A stretch of 12,982 bases of DNA from Pseudomonadota bacterium (lineage in GTDB: Bacteria > Pseudomonadota > Alphaproteobacteria > Rhizobiales > Xanthobacteraceae): positions 1-12,982 of the forward strand of contig CAUJKG010000238.1 in NCBI GenBank assembly GCA_963205465.1. The letters are read 5' to 3'. A program made the position numbers and the translations under genes. The notes below the pieces were generated by a model. That model saw only the letters and a program-made list of their open reading frames with translations. It did no database searches and had not been told where the DNA came from. Below are positions 6,199-12,982 of this stretch, piece after piece. Each line of letters starts with the position of its first letter. Position 1 is the stretch's first letter.

Positions 6199-6939
6199 CT
6201 AGCGCCAGCCGCCACACGCAGCCTGGACGAGTGCCAGTGCCGCGACCGCCGCCGTATCGGCGCGCAGAATCCGGGGCCCGAGCGAAAGACGAATTACATT
6301 GTCGCGGGCAATCAGCAAGCGGCGCTCCTCCGGAGAAAATCCACCTTCGGGACCGATCAGTACGGCGGCATCGCTCGCACGCACGTTTTTCAATGCATCG
6401 AGCGGCGACGTTTCCGGCGCATCCTCATCGCAAAAAACAATCGGCGTTGAAGCCGGCAACGAAGCAAGCCATGCCTGCAAAGGTTGCAGCTCATCGATCG
6501 CAGGCAAAGCGAGAATGCCGCACTGCTCGGCGGCCTCGATTGCGTTTGCGCGCATGCGGTCCAGGTTCATTCGGTTCACTTGCGTGAATTGCGTAACTAC
6601 CGGCGACAATCGAGCCGCTCCCATCTCGACTGCCTTTTGCACCATGTAGTCGAGCCGGGCGTGCTTGAGCGGTGCAAACGCATAGCGGGGTCCGAAAGTT
6701 TCAGGCTGCGGGCGAATTTGTTCCCGCGGCACCATCGTCGCACCGCGCTTGCCGGCCGCGGCAAGCCGGGCGATCCATTCGCCGTCGCGCCCGTTGAAGA
6801 CGAGGACTTCGGCGCCATCGCCAAGCCGCATGACCTGACGCAGGTAATGGGCCTGTTCGCTGCCCAGCACAATTTCTTGCGCCGCAGCAAGCGGCACATC
6901 AAGATAGACCCGTGGGGCGCGAAAATCGTATTTTGCCAA
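6199..6939 (-). CDS. rsmE: 16S rRNA (uracil-1498-N3)-methyltransferase, TTG start
   Basis: SPOUT-family methyltransferase that uses S-adenosylmethionine to methylate N3 of U1498 in 16S rRNA of the small subunit. The product has 246 residues, the normal family size. An N-terminal PUA-like domain (RVYLDVPL near the start, HYLRQVMRLGDG at 31-42) precedes the knotted catalytic domain. The knot motifs are IGPEGGFSPEE (195-205) and SLGPRILRADTA (219-230). The start chosen is TTG at 6937-6939, giving an N-terminus reading MAKYDFRAPRVYL. It has GGGAGAA at the right distance, and family members begin just before this point. An ATG 54 bases further up (6993) stays open, but it would put 18 atypical residues in front and bury the ribosome site. 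It heads the rsmE, ybdK-like, gshA, EamA run. Confidence 0.95.
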   Translation of the reverse strand: MAKYDFRAPRVYLDVPLAAAQEIVLGSEQAHYLRQVMRLGDGAEVLVFNGRDGEWIARLAAAGKRGATMVPREQIRPQPETFGPRYAFAPLKHARLDYMVQKAVEMGAARLSPVVTQFTQVNRMNLDRMRANAIEAAEQCGILALPAIDELQPLQAWLASLPASTPIVFCDEDAPETSPLDALKNVRASDAAVLIGPEGGFSPEERRLLIARDNVIRLSLGPRILRADTAAVAALALVQAACGGWR

Positions 6940-6943
6940 GCAG

Positions 6944-6950
6944 TTCTCCC
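6944..6950 (-). promoter_or_regulatory. Ribosome binding site deciding the rsmE TTG start
   Basis: GGGAGAA on the minus strand ends four bases before the TTG at 6939. Such a strong site inside the longer ATG reading frame argues that translation starts at the TTG. Confidence 0.65.
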
Positions 6951-7033
6951 GCAGCCGGGCCTTATTAACCGTTTCGCCTCGATATTGCCCCAAGTCGCTG
7001 GCTTTTGTTACGACCTACCCGGAAATCCGCCGA

Positions 7034-7567
7034 ATGGACCGCATGTACGCTCGTATTCTGCCAGCGCTCGCCATCGCCCTCCTCCTGTTCGCGGGAGAAA
7101 ACCGCATGCTGTTCGCGCAGGGCATCACGATCGCGCCGGGCCCGGCCGAACAACAGCAACCACAAACAAACCCCTGCCAGACCGAGTTCGAACAGCTTCG
7201 CGGCGAGTTGCAGAACCGCGGCCAGGCGCTGCAGGCCGCAGGCAAGCGCAAAGCATCGCCGAAAGAACTTTGCTCGCGCGTCAGCAGCTATGCGGCTTCC
7301 GAAAGCAAAATGCTGAACTTCTTCACCACAAAAGCGCAGACTTGCGGTATTCCGCCCGACGCTGCGCAAGGGCTCAAGAAGAGCATGGCGAAGACGGCTG
7401 ATCTGCGCACGCGCATCTGCAGTGCTGCGAACAATCCCGGTCCTGGGCCGCAATCGCCGAGCGCGGGCTTAAGCGGCGTGCTCAACCAGAACGCCGGCGC
7501 CGTGCCGGAAGCGCCCACCGGCGGCGGCATCTTCGACACGCTTTCCGGAAACGTTTTGCAGCAATGA
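7034..7567 (+). CDS. Small exported four-cysteine protein, function unknown
   Basis: A 177-residue protein I do not recognise as a named family. Residues 1-29 look like a signal peptide: a basic start, a hydrophobic run at 8-20, and a possible cleavage after LFAQ. Next comes a Pro/Gln-rich linker (34-46), then a probable helical region with four cysteines at 48, 80, 104 and 129. They are spaced 31, 23 and 24 residues apart and could form two disulfides in the periplasm. The tail (135-177) is rich in Gly, Pro, Ser and Asn and probably disordered. Met1 (7034) and Met4 (7043) are both possible starts. The stop overlaps the ubiA start by four bases (ATGA), so the two are cotranscribed and probably translationally coupled. 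The signal-peptide-like start and overlap make it a credible gene; no function is proposed. Confidence 0.75.
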   Translation: MDRMYARILPALAIALLLFAGENRMLFAQGITIAPGPAEQQQPQTNPCQTEFEQLRGELQNRGQALQAAGKRKASPKELCSRVSSYAASESKMLNFFTTKAQTCGIPPDAAQGLKKSMAKTADLRTRICSAANNPGPGPQSPSAGLSGVLNQNAGAVPEAPTGGGIFDTLSGNVLQQ

Positions 7568-8529
7568 CCGGCGAGAGCCGTCCGCTGGCTGCGCCCGTTG
7601 CCGACTCCACCGGCAACTGGGTCGACCGGACTGCGCCCTCCTGGTCGCAACCTTTCCTTCGTCTCGCGCGGATCGACCGCCCGATCGGCTGGTGGCTGTT
7701 GCTGCTGCCATGCTGGTGGTCGACCGCGATCGCAGCACTTGCACAACGTGCGCCGTGGCCCGATCCGCTCCTTATTCTTTTGTTTCTGATCGGCGCGATC
7801 GTGATGCGGGGCGCCGGCAGCACGTGGAACGACATTCTCGATCGCAAGATCGACGCACAAGTCGAGCGCACCCGAAGCCGGCCAATTCCCTCAGGTCAGG
7901 TGAGCGCGAAAGCCGCTTTCGTCTTCGCGATTGTATTGTCATTCATCGGACTTGCGGTGCTCCTGCAGATGAACCGCTTCGCGATTCTGACCGGTGCATC
8001 ATCGCTTCTCATCGTTGCGATCTATCCGCTCGCGAAGCGCGTGATCTCGATGCCGCAATTCGTGCTCGGCCTCGCCTTCTCCTGGGGGGCGCTGATGGGC
8101 TGGGCTGCGGTGTTCGGATCGCTCGACTGGCGGCCGCTCGCGCTTTACGCCGGGACGATCTGCTGGGTGATCGGCTATGATACGATTTATGCGCATCAGG
8201 ACCGGCGCGACGACGCAATCATCGGCGTGAAATCTTCGGCGCGCTTGTTCGGGGAAGACACCAAGCCCGCGCTTGCGATCCTCTATGCGGCGACGATCCT
8301 CATGATTGCGCTGGCAACGCTTTATTCCGGCGGCGGGATTTTGTCGCTGCTCGGCATTCTCGCGTTCGCCGCGCATCTGGCCTGGCAGATTGCGACGCTG
8401 GACGCCGACAATCCTGCCCATTGCCTGAAACTATTCCGCGCCAATCGCGATGCCGGATTGCTCTTGTTCGCGGGGCTCGCGCTCGACGTCATCCTCGGCG
8501 CGCCCGGCGCATTGATCCTGCCGCGCTGA
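7564..8529 (+). CDS. ubiA: 4-hydroxybenzoate polyprenyltransferase
   Basis: Integral inner-membrane prenyltransferase that attaches the polyprenyl tail to 4-hydroxybenzoate, an early committed step of ubiquinone synthesis. The 321 residues include about 25 polar N-terminal residues and then eight or nine membrane helices. Both Asp-rich, Mg-diphosphate binding motifs are present: NDILDRKID (89-97) and GYDTIYAHQDRRDD (204-217). RSRPIPSG (104-111) is the conserved loop after the first motif. RIDRPIGWWLLLLPCWWS (36-53) is the typical first helix and substrate region. The sequence fits the UbiA subgroup for 4-hydroxybenzoate rather than those for heme O or menaquinone. The start is the ATG within the ATGA overlap with the upstream exported-protein gene. 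It converges with the DUF6101 gene across 26 bases with no clear terminator. Confidence 0.95.
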   Translation: MTGESRPLAAPVADSTGNWVDRTAPSWSQPFLRLARIDRPIGWWLLLLPCWWSTAIAALAQRAPWPDPLLILLFLIGAIVMRGAGSTWNDILDRKIDAQVERTRSRPIPSGQVSAKAAFVFAIVLSFIGLAVLLQMNRFAILTGASSLLIVAIYPLAKRVISMPQFVLGLAFSWGALMGWAAVFGSLDWRPLALYAGTICWVIGYDTIYAHQDRRDDAIIGVKSSARLFGEDTKPALAILYAATILMIALATLYSGGGILSLLGILAFAAHLAWQIATLDADNPAHCLKLFRANRDAGLLLFAGLALDVILGAPGALILPR

Positions 8530-8555
8530 AGCTCTTCATCTTCGAGGATCATGCG

Positions 8556-9131
8556 CTAGTCCCGCGCGATGATCTCACGCTCGCCTTCGTGAAGCGTATC
8601 GGCAATTCCGCTTGCCGCGCGCTGCTGGCGTAACCGCACCATGCTCCTGCGATTGCGAAGCGCGCCGTGACGCTTGCGGCGTACATGAGTGGCGGCGGCT
8701 TTGCGCAGATTTGCAGGATTGCGCAGCCGGCCATCCGGCCCCGCGATGAGAATTGGCCGGCCGGTTACGCGGCTCCATTGCCGCGCCGCGGCCGTGCATT
8801 CGTCGCTGTCTTCGGAGGCCTGCAAGAGCACGCTCAGGTCGTCGTCGCTATGTTCCAGCGAAAGAAAGATGACCGGATCCATGCCGCCCGGCGCAAGCAC
8901 GCGCACGGCAACGCCATCGAACTCGCTGAAGGGCAATCTCACGCGCATCTGCACACCGCGAATGGAGCGGCTGAATTCGATGCCGTCGCGCGAAATTTCA
9001 ATGATGCGGCTGCCGCCATCCGCAACCGGATCGGCTGCCGTGAGAGAAAGTGGGAGGCGGAGTGGATCGAGCCTGAACAACAGGCCCGATCCTTCCCGCG
9101 CTTCTCCGGCTGCGCTTGCCTGACGCCTCAA
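8556..9131 (-). CDS. DUF6101 family protein, probable TTG start
   Basis: A 191-residue protein matching my recollection of DUF6101, a family of unknown function in Hyphomicrobiales. Recognisable features: LLFRLDPLRLPLSL (17-30), a middle part with RIIEISRDGIEFSRSIRGV (42-60), a basic segment RRKRHGALRNRR (151-162) and the closing HEGEREIIARD (181-191). No signal peptide or membrane helix is visible, so it is probably cytosolic. The frame stays open to an ATG at 9389, but that would overlap the divergent phosphatase gene by 82 bases and add low-quality sequence. TTG at 9129-9131 gives an MRRQ start and has GGGGAG eight bases upstream. GTG at 9138-9140 overlaps that ribosome site and is less likely. 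The 176 bases up to 9307 hold the divergent promoters; I see no clear boxes. Confidence 0.8.
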   Translation of the reverse strand: MRRQASAAGEAREGSGLLFRLDPLRLPLSLTAADPVADGGSRIIEISRDGIEFSRSIRGVQMRVRLPFSEFDGVAVRVLAPGGMDPVIFLSLEHSDDDLSVLLQASEDSDECTAAARQWSRVTGRPILIAGPDGRLRNPANLRKAAATHVRRKRHGALRNRRSMVRLRQQRAASGIADTLHEGEREIIARD

Positions 9132-9139
9132 TGTTTGCA

Positions 9140-9145
9140 CTCCCC
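9140..9145 (-). promoter_or_regulatory. Ribosome binding site deciding the DUF6101 TTG start
   Basis: GGGGAG on the minus strand, eight bases before TTG at 9131. It overlaps the alternative GTG at 9140 and so argues against that start. Confidence 0.5.
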
Positions 9146-9307
9146 GCCGGTTTCCCCGGTCGTTGACGCGAACATGACATGCGGGCGCGAAGCATCGGCT
9201 TAAGAGATTGGGTAAATCTTTTCTGATCGGGCACAAAAATGCGCCGGTTCGACCATCATCCTTGACGAAACCTTGCCGAGAAAGCACGCGCGGCGCATAG
9301 AGCCCCG

Positions 9308-10105
9308 ATGACGCCAGAGCCGCACGAGATTCACGAGAAATTCCTTCGTCCGTTGCAGGAAGCCCTGCGCGAAGCGAGCGAGCTCGCACTCTCGAAATTC
9401 CGCAACGGCGTTCGCACGTGGAACAAGGAAAATGCTTCTCCCGTTACGGAAGCGGACCTTGCCGTCGACAACTTCCTGCGCGAGCGGTTGACCGGGATCG
9501 ATCCCGCGATCGGCTGGCTTTCGGAAGAGACCGTCGATGTTCCCGAGCGTCTCCTGAAAGACCGGGTCTGGATTGTCGATCCCATCGACGGAACCCGATC
9601 CTTTATTGCCGGCCGGGAAGACTGGGCGATCTGTGCCGCACTCGTCGAACGCGGCAGACCGATTGCAGCCTGCGTCGAGCTGCCGGCCACTGGCGAATCA
9701 TTTGCCGCCGTCAGAGGCGGCGGCGCGACAAAAAACGGGCAGAAGATATTTGCCTCCAGCAATGCCGAATTCGCGCGTGCCGCGATCGCGCGGCCGGTCA
9801 AGCTCAATCACGCGGTAACGGCCGCAGGAAACCAGGTGGAAATCGAGCGAATCCACTCGATTGCCGTGCGCTTTTCCCGCGTCGCCAGCGGCGAAATCGA
9901 TGCCGCGCTTGCCGCCGGCAATGCCAATGATTGGGACCTTGCCGCTGCGGACCTTTTGGTGCACGAAGCGGGGGGCAGGATGACCGACGCCGGTGGACGG
10001 GTGCCGGTCTATAATCTCGCCACCCACATTCACGGCGCGCTGATCGCAGCCGGGCGCGAATTGCACCCCAGGCTGCTTGCCGCACTCGGCGCGTCACTGC
10101 AATAA
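9308..10105 (+). CDS. Inositol monophosphatase family protein (CysQ-like)
   Basis: Mg-dependent, lithium-sensitive type phosphatase fold, 265 residues. Members hydrolyse inositol monophosphates, or 3'-phosphoadenosine 5'-phosphate from sulfate assimilation (CysQ). All signature residues are visible: WLSEET (70-75) with metal-binding Glu73/Glu74; WIVDPIDGTRSF (88-99) with Asp91, Asp94 and the GT pair; and NDWDLAAADLLVHEAGG (207-223) with Asp210. ENASPVTEAD (41-50) is the usual substrate-side loop. The final assignment between CysQ and SuhB-type inositol phosphatase cannot be made from motifs alone; I lean to CysQ-like. The ATG at 9308 is the first in frame after the divergent region. It starts the plus-strand cluster leading to waaA and lpxK, with DUF4170 20 bases downstream. 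Confidence 0.88.
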   Translation: MTPEPHEIHEKFLRPLQEALREASELALSKFRNGVRTWNKENASPVTEADLAVDNFLRERLTGIDPAIGWLSEETVDVPERLLKDRVWIVDPIDGTRSFIAGREDWAICAALVERGRPIAACVELPATGESFAAVRGGGATKNGQKIFASSNAEFARAAIARPVKLNHAVTAAGNQVEIERIHSIAVRFSRVASGEIDAALAAGNANDWDLAAADLLVHEAGGRMTDAGGRVPVYNLATHIHGALIAAGRELHPRLLAALGASLQ

Positions 10106-10125
10106 CCACGACCAGGGCCGCCGTC

Positions 10126-10371
10126 ATGGCTGAACAGAAACAACTTCTTCATCTCGTGTTCGGGGGCGAGCTCATGCGGCTCGACGGCACGGAATTTCGT
10201 GACCTGACCAAGCTCGACATTGTTGGAATCTATCCGAACTACGCGGCCGCCCATCAGGCCTGGAAGTCGAAGGCGCAACTGACCGTCGACAACGCCTTGA
10301 TGCGCTATTTCATCGTTCACATGCACAGGCTGCTCGACCCCAAAACGGAAACCAACGCGCAGCAAGGCTGA
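10126..10371 (+). CDS. DUF4170 family small protein
   Basis: An 81-residue cytosolic protein of the DUF4170 family, found mainly in alphaproteobacteria and of unknown function. The family pattern is clear: LVFGGEL (10-16), the DIVGIYPNYAAAHQAW core (31-46), and the conserved QLTVDNALMRYFIVHMHRLL (51-70) before DP. There is no signal peptide, membrane helix or metal motif. It sits between the phosphatase gene (20-base gap) and the DUF374 acyltransferase gene (17-base gap), all in one direction, so it is probably in the same operon. A link to envelope or lipid A metabolism is suggested only by position. Confidence 0.88.
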   Translation: MAEQKQLLHLVFGGELMRLDGTEFRDLTKLDIVGIYPNYAAAHQAWKSKAQLTVDNALMRYFIVHMHRLLDPKTETNAQQG

Positions 10372-10388
10372 CGCGTTATCCTTTCGTC

Positions 10389-11102
10389 ATGTGGCGTAAA
10401 ATCCGCACCTCCGAAGGTTTCCGGCGCGTACTCGGCCGGTCGGCGGCGGCTTATCTGAAGCTGGTCTGGAAGACCCAACGGGTCATCCTCGAGCCTGCCG
10501 ATCTTTACGACTGGGTCGACGGCGAGATGCCGCTGATCTTGACCTTCTGGCACGGGCAGCATTTCCTCACCCCGTTCTTCTGCAAGCCGCACCACAAGGC
10601 GAAGGTGATGATCTCCCGTTCGTTCGACGCGGATGTGAATGCCATTGCCGCCGAAACACTCGGCATCGGCACCATTCGCGGCTCGGGAACGCACCGGAAT
10701 AATTTTCACGAGAAAGGCGGCGTCGCCGCAACGCGCCAGATGCTCGACGCGCTGGCCGAGGGTGTCAATGTCGCGATGACCGCCGACGTGCCGAAGATAT
10801 CGCGGCGCGCAGGCCTCGGCATCGTCAGCATCGCCAAGCATTCCGGACGCCCGATCTTCCCGGTGGCGATTGCAACCAGCAACCGCATCATCCTGCAACG
10901 AAGCTGGGACAAGTCGAGCCTGCATCTTCCGTTCGGAAAAATGGCAATGGTGGCGGAAGCCCCGGTGCAGGTTGCTGCCGATGCCGACGACGCGACACTC
11001 GAGCGTGCGCGGCAGGAAGTCGAAGCCAAACTCAATCGCGCCACCGCAAGGGCCGAGACGCTCGCCGGCCGACCACCGAAGGCTGGAAGCGATGCCACCT
11101 AG
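10389..11102 (+). CDS. DUF374 lysophospholipid acyltransferase family protein
   Basis: A 237-residue membrane-associated acyltransferase-like protein of the DUF374 group. Conserved pieces: FWHGQH (53-58), SRSFDAD (76-82), IRGSGTHR (96-103), the altered TADVPK (131-136) where relatives carry a DGP-type motif, and GLGIVSIAKHSGRPIFPVAIATS (142-164). The classical HX4D box of PlsC-type enzymes is not visible at FWHGQH; the DUF374 catalytic layout appears to differ. A DUF374 protein (LpxJ) of epsilonproteobacteria adds a secondary acyl chain to lipid A. With waaA and lpxK directly downstream, acylation of lipid A or a related lipid is plausible here, but not shown. No clear ribosome site precedes the ATG at 10389. 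Its last 11 bases overlap the waaA start. Confidence 0.85.
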   Translation: MWRKIRTSEGFRRVLGRSAAAYLKLVWKTQRVILEPADLYDWVDGEMPLILTFWHGQHFLTPFFCKPHHKAKVMISRSFDADVNAIAAETLGIGTIRGSGTHRNNFHEKGGVAATRQMLDALAEGVNVAMTADVPKISRRAGLGIVSIAKHSGRPIFPVAIATSNRIILQRSWDKSSLHLPFGKMAMVAEAPVQVAADADDATLERARQEVEAKLNRATARAETLAGRPPKAGSDAT

Positions 11103-12387
11103 ATCGCGTCCCCCCTTCTCCATCCGCGCCTATCGCGGCACGATGCGCATGGCCGCACCGCTTGCGGGATCGATCCTGAACTGGCGGCGCAAGCGCGGCA
11201 AAGAAGACCCCGAACGCATGCAGGAGCGGCGCGGCATCGCCACGCTCGAACGTCCCGCGGGCGCGCTGGTATGGATTCATGGCGCGAGCGTCGGCGAAAT
11301 CCTCTCGGTGCAGCCGCTGGTCGAGCGCATTCGCGGGCAAGGCTTCAACGTACTCGTCACGTCCGGCACGGTAACGGCGGCGCAGACGGCAGCCCAGCGC
11401 ATGCCGGAAGGCACGCTGCATCAATATGTTCCGCTCGATACGCCGCAGTTCATGAACGCATTTTTAGATCACTGGCAGCCGGGACTTGCGCTGATCGCGG
11501 AATCGGAATTCTGGCCGAACCTGTTGCATGAGACGTCGAACCGCGGCGTTCCGATCGTGCTCGTGAACGGGCGGTTGTCGCAGCGTTCGTTCTCACGCTG
11601 GAAACGCGCGAAGACCACGGCGAAAAGCCTGCTTTCCTGCTTCGATCTTTGTCTGACGCAGGACCAGGACGTCGCCGAGCGGCTTTCACAGCTCGGCGCG
11701 GAGCGCGCATTCGCCACCGGCAATCTGAAATTCGACGTCTCGCCGCCGCCAGCCGACGAGCAGGCCATGGCGGAGATGAAGCGCACCATCTACGGCCGCC
11801 CGCTGTTTCTTGCGGCGAGCACGCATCGCGGCGAAGACGAAGAGGTGATCAAGGCGCATATCGAAGTCACCAAGAAAATTCCGGGGCTGCTTACGATCAT
11901 CGTGCCGCGCCATCCGGAGCGCGGCGGGGAAATCGCGCAGCTCGCGCAGGAATACCGGCTCGTACCGGCGATGCGTTCGCGCAGTCATCTGCCGGATCGC
12001 GGCACGCAGATTTATGTCGCCGACACCATCGGCGAACTGGGACTGTTCTACCGGCTGGCGCAGATCGTGTTCATGGGTGGCTCGCTCATCAAACATGGCG
12101 GACAGAACCCGATCGAACCGGCGAAGCTCGACTGCGCGATCCTGCATGGGCCTTATGTGCACAGCTTCACGTCGATCTATGCCGCGCTCAATCGCGAGCA
12201 TGGTGCCGCGACGGTCACCGACGCCAAAACGCTGGCGGCAAGCGTCTTGCGGCTTTCCGACGACCCCGCACTCATCAGCGCCATGGCCGAGGCCGCGCGC
12301 AAGACGGTGCTTCCGCTGTCGGGCGCGGTGAACCGCACGTTAGCTGCGATCGAGCCTTATCTCGTGCAACTGCGCTTCGCTCAATGA
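11092..12387 (+). CDS. waaA: 3-deoxy-D-manno-octulosonic acid (Kdo) transferase
   Basis: Family GT30 glycosyltransferase that adds Kdo from CMP-Kdo to the lipid A precursor on the cytosolic face of the inner membrane. From the ATG at 11092 it has 431 residues. The N-terminus is basic and hydrophobic and likely anchors the protein. WIHGASVGE (61-69) carries the catalytic-base Glu69, AESEFWPN (136-143) is a family hallmark, and STHRGED (243-249), PRHPERGGE (272-280), GELGLFY (314-320) and HGGQNPIEP (335-343) line the CMP-Kdo site. The frame is open further upstream, but that part lies inside the acyltransferase gene and is not family-like. The chosen start overlaps that gene by 11 bases and has GGAAG just before it. 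How many Kdo units it adds cannot be told from sequence. It overlaps lpxK by four bases (ATGA). Confidence 0.96.
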   Translation: MPPRSRPPFSIRAYRGTMRMAAPLAGSILNWRRKRGKEDPERMQERRGIATLERPAGALVWIHGASVGEILSVQPLVERIRGQGFNVLVTSGTVTAAQTAAQRMPEGTLHQYVPLDTPQFMNAFLDHWQPGLALIAESEFWPNLLHETSNRGVPIVLVNGRLSQRSFSRWKRAKTTAKSLLSCFDLCLTQDQDVAERLSQLGAERAFATGNLKFDVSPPPADEQAMAEMKRTIYGRPLFLAASTHRGEDEEVIKAHIEVTKKIPGLLTIIVPRHPERGGEIAQLAQEYRLVPAMRSRSHLPDRGTQIYVADTIGELGLFYRLAQIVFMGGSLIKHGGQNPIEPAKLDCAILHGPYVHSFTSIYAALNREHGAATVTDAKTLAASVLRLSDDPALISAMAEAARKTVLPLSGAVNRTLAAIEPYLVQLRFAQ

Positions 12388-12982
12388 CCGCGCCGCTCTC
12401 GCTTCGCGCACCTGAATTCTGGTGGCGCAAGCCCGGCGCAGGCGCTGCATTGCTCTATCCGGTCTCGGCGATCTATGGCGCGATCGCCGCCCTTCGCCTC
12501 GCAAGATCCGGATACAAAGCAAAAATCCCGGTGCTCTGCATCGGCAATCCTACGCTCGGCGGCGCGGGCAAGACCCCAACCGCTATCGCCGTCGCCACGC
12601 TTCTGAAAGCCCAAGGCAAGAACCCGTTCTTTCTGACGCGCGGCTATGGCGGAAGGCTGAAAGGACCGCTGCTTGCTGATCTGAGCAAACACGACGCGAA
12701 CGACATCGGCGACGAAGCGCCACTGCTTGCGACGGCAGCGCCCACCATCATCGCGCAGGACCGGGCGGCGGGTGCGAAACTCGCTGAGGAGAGCAGCGCC
12801 GACGTGCTGATCATGGACGACGGCTTTCAGAATCCGTCGCTCGAAAAGAGTTTTTCGCTTCTCGTCGTCGATGGTGCAAAAGGCATCGGCAATGGATTGC
12901 CGTTTCCTTCCGGTCCCTTGCGCGCGCCGCTCGGCGCGCAGCTTCGCCGCGCGCAGGCCATGCTCGTCATCGGTACAGGCGA
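12384..12982 (+). CDS. lpxK: Tetraacyldisaccharide 4'-kinase (C-terminus beyond window)
   Basis: P-loop kinase that phosphorylates the 4' position of the tetraacyl disaccharide to give lipid IVA, at the cytosolic side of the inner membrane. The first 199 residues are present; the gene runs off the right edge. Features: EFWWRKPG near the start, a hydrophobic helix at about 22-40 that anchors the enzyme, Walker A GNPTLGGAGKTP (54-65) with Lys63, TRGYGG (85-90), GDEAPLLA (109-116), and the DDGFQ motif (145-149) with its Asp pair. Asn150 stands where many enterobacterial-type enzymes have His. The start overlaps the waaA stop in ATGA, which indicates translational coupling. LpxK makes the substrate that WaaA modifies next, so the pairing is functionally consistent. 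Confidence 0.96.
   Translation, partial: MTAPLSLRAPEFWWRKPGAGAALLYPVSAIYGAIAALRLARSGYKAKIPVLCIGNPTLGGAGKTPTAIAVATLLKAQGKNPFFLTRGYGGRLKGPLLADLSKHDANDIGDEAPLLATAAPTIIAQDRAAGAKLAEESSADVLIMDDGFQNPSLEKSFSLLVVDGAKGIGNGLPFPSGPLRAPLGAQLRRAQAMLVIGTG

Noticed and set aside
5031..6587. 518-codon plus-strand frame opposite the ybdK-like gene and rsmE
   Set aside because: Antisense shadow of two recognised genes, with low-complexity basic composition.
6484..7401. 305-codon plus-strand frame across rsmE and the four-cysteine gene
   Set aside because: It is antisense to rsmE in its first half and out of frame with the exported-protein gene in its second; no motif.
10870..11091. 74 extra codons in frame ahead of waaA
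   Set aside because: They lie inside the DUF374 gene and show no Kdo transferase features; the ATG at 11092 with GGAAG upstream gives the normal length.
1..12982. Mobile elements, CRISPR arrays, tRNA or rRNA genes, toxin-antitoxin or defence genes
   Set aside because: I looked on both strands for transposase or integrase motifs, regularly spaced repeats, tRNA arms and flanking direct repeats and saw none; every sizeable stretch is explained by core genes.

Overview
The window looks like ordinary core chromosome of an alphaproteobacterium, most likely order Hyphomicrobiales (Rhizobiales), possibly near the Bradyrhizobiaceae or Xanthobacteraceae. The evidence is the GC-rich sequence, an aa3-type ctaC-ctaD pair, a plant-type glutamate-cysteine ligase, an IalB-family protein, DUF6101 and DUF4170 proteins (families I associate with this group), and a waaA-lpxK lipid A cluster. 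I see no transposase, integrase, phage gene, CRISPR array, tRNA or rRNA. The genes are tightly packed and nothing suggests recent transfer. Genus cannot be named from the sequence alone.

Layout. (1) 1-1762, minus strand: ctaC followed by ctaD (cut by the left edge), subunits II and I of the terminal aa3 oxidase. (2) 1763-2090: a 328-bp divergent intergenic region with three small dyad symmetries. (3) 2091-2621, plus: an exported IalB-family protein. (4) 2643-6939, minus: a probable operon read rsmE, ybdK-like carboxylate-amine ligase, gshA, EamA/DMT transporter. It combines 16S rRNA methylation, two unrelated-looking glutamate ligases and a possible thiol or metabolite exporter; gshA probably also has its own promoter. 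(5) 7034-8529, plus: a small secreted four-cysteine protein overlapping ubiA (ubiquinone biosynthesis) by four bases. (6) 8556-9131, minus: a DUF6101 protein probably starting at TTG. (7) 9308-12982, plus: an inositol-monophosphatase/CysQ-like phosphatase, a DUF4170 protein, a DUF374 acyltransferase, waaA and lpxK (cut by the right edge), a compact cluster centred on lipid A-Kdo assembly at the inner membrane.

The themes are respiration (ctaC, ctaD, ubiA), glutathione supply (gshA) and outer-membrane lipid A (DUF374, waaA, lpxK). I did not find a convincing new biological system. The points most worth a second look are the tandem ligases with a transporter six bases behind gshA, the divergent acyltransferase inside the waaA-lpxK cluster, the uncharacterised four-cysteine protein coupled to ubiA, and the two TTG starts (rsmE and DUF6101) that automatic callers are likely to misplace.
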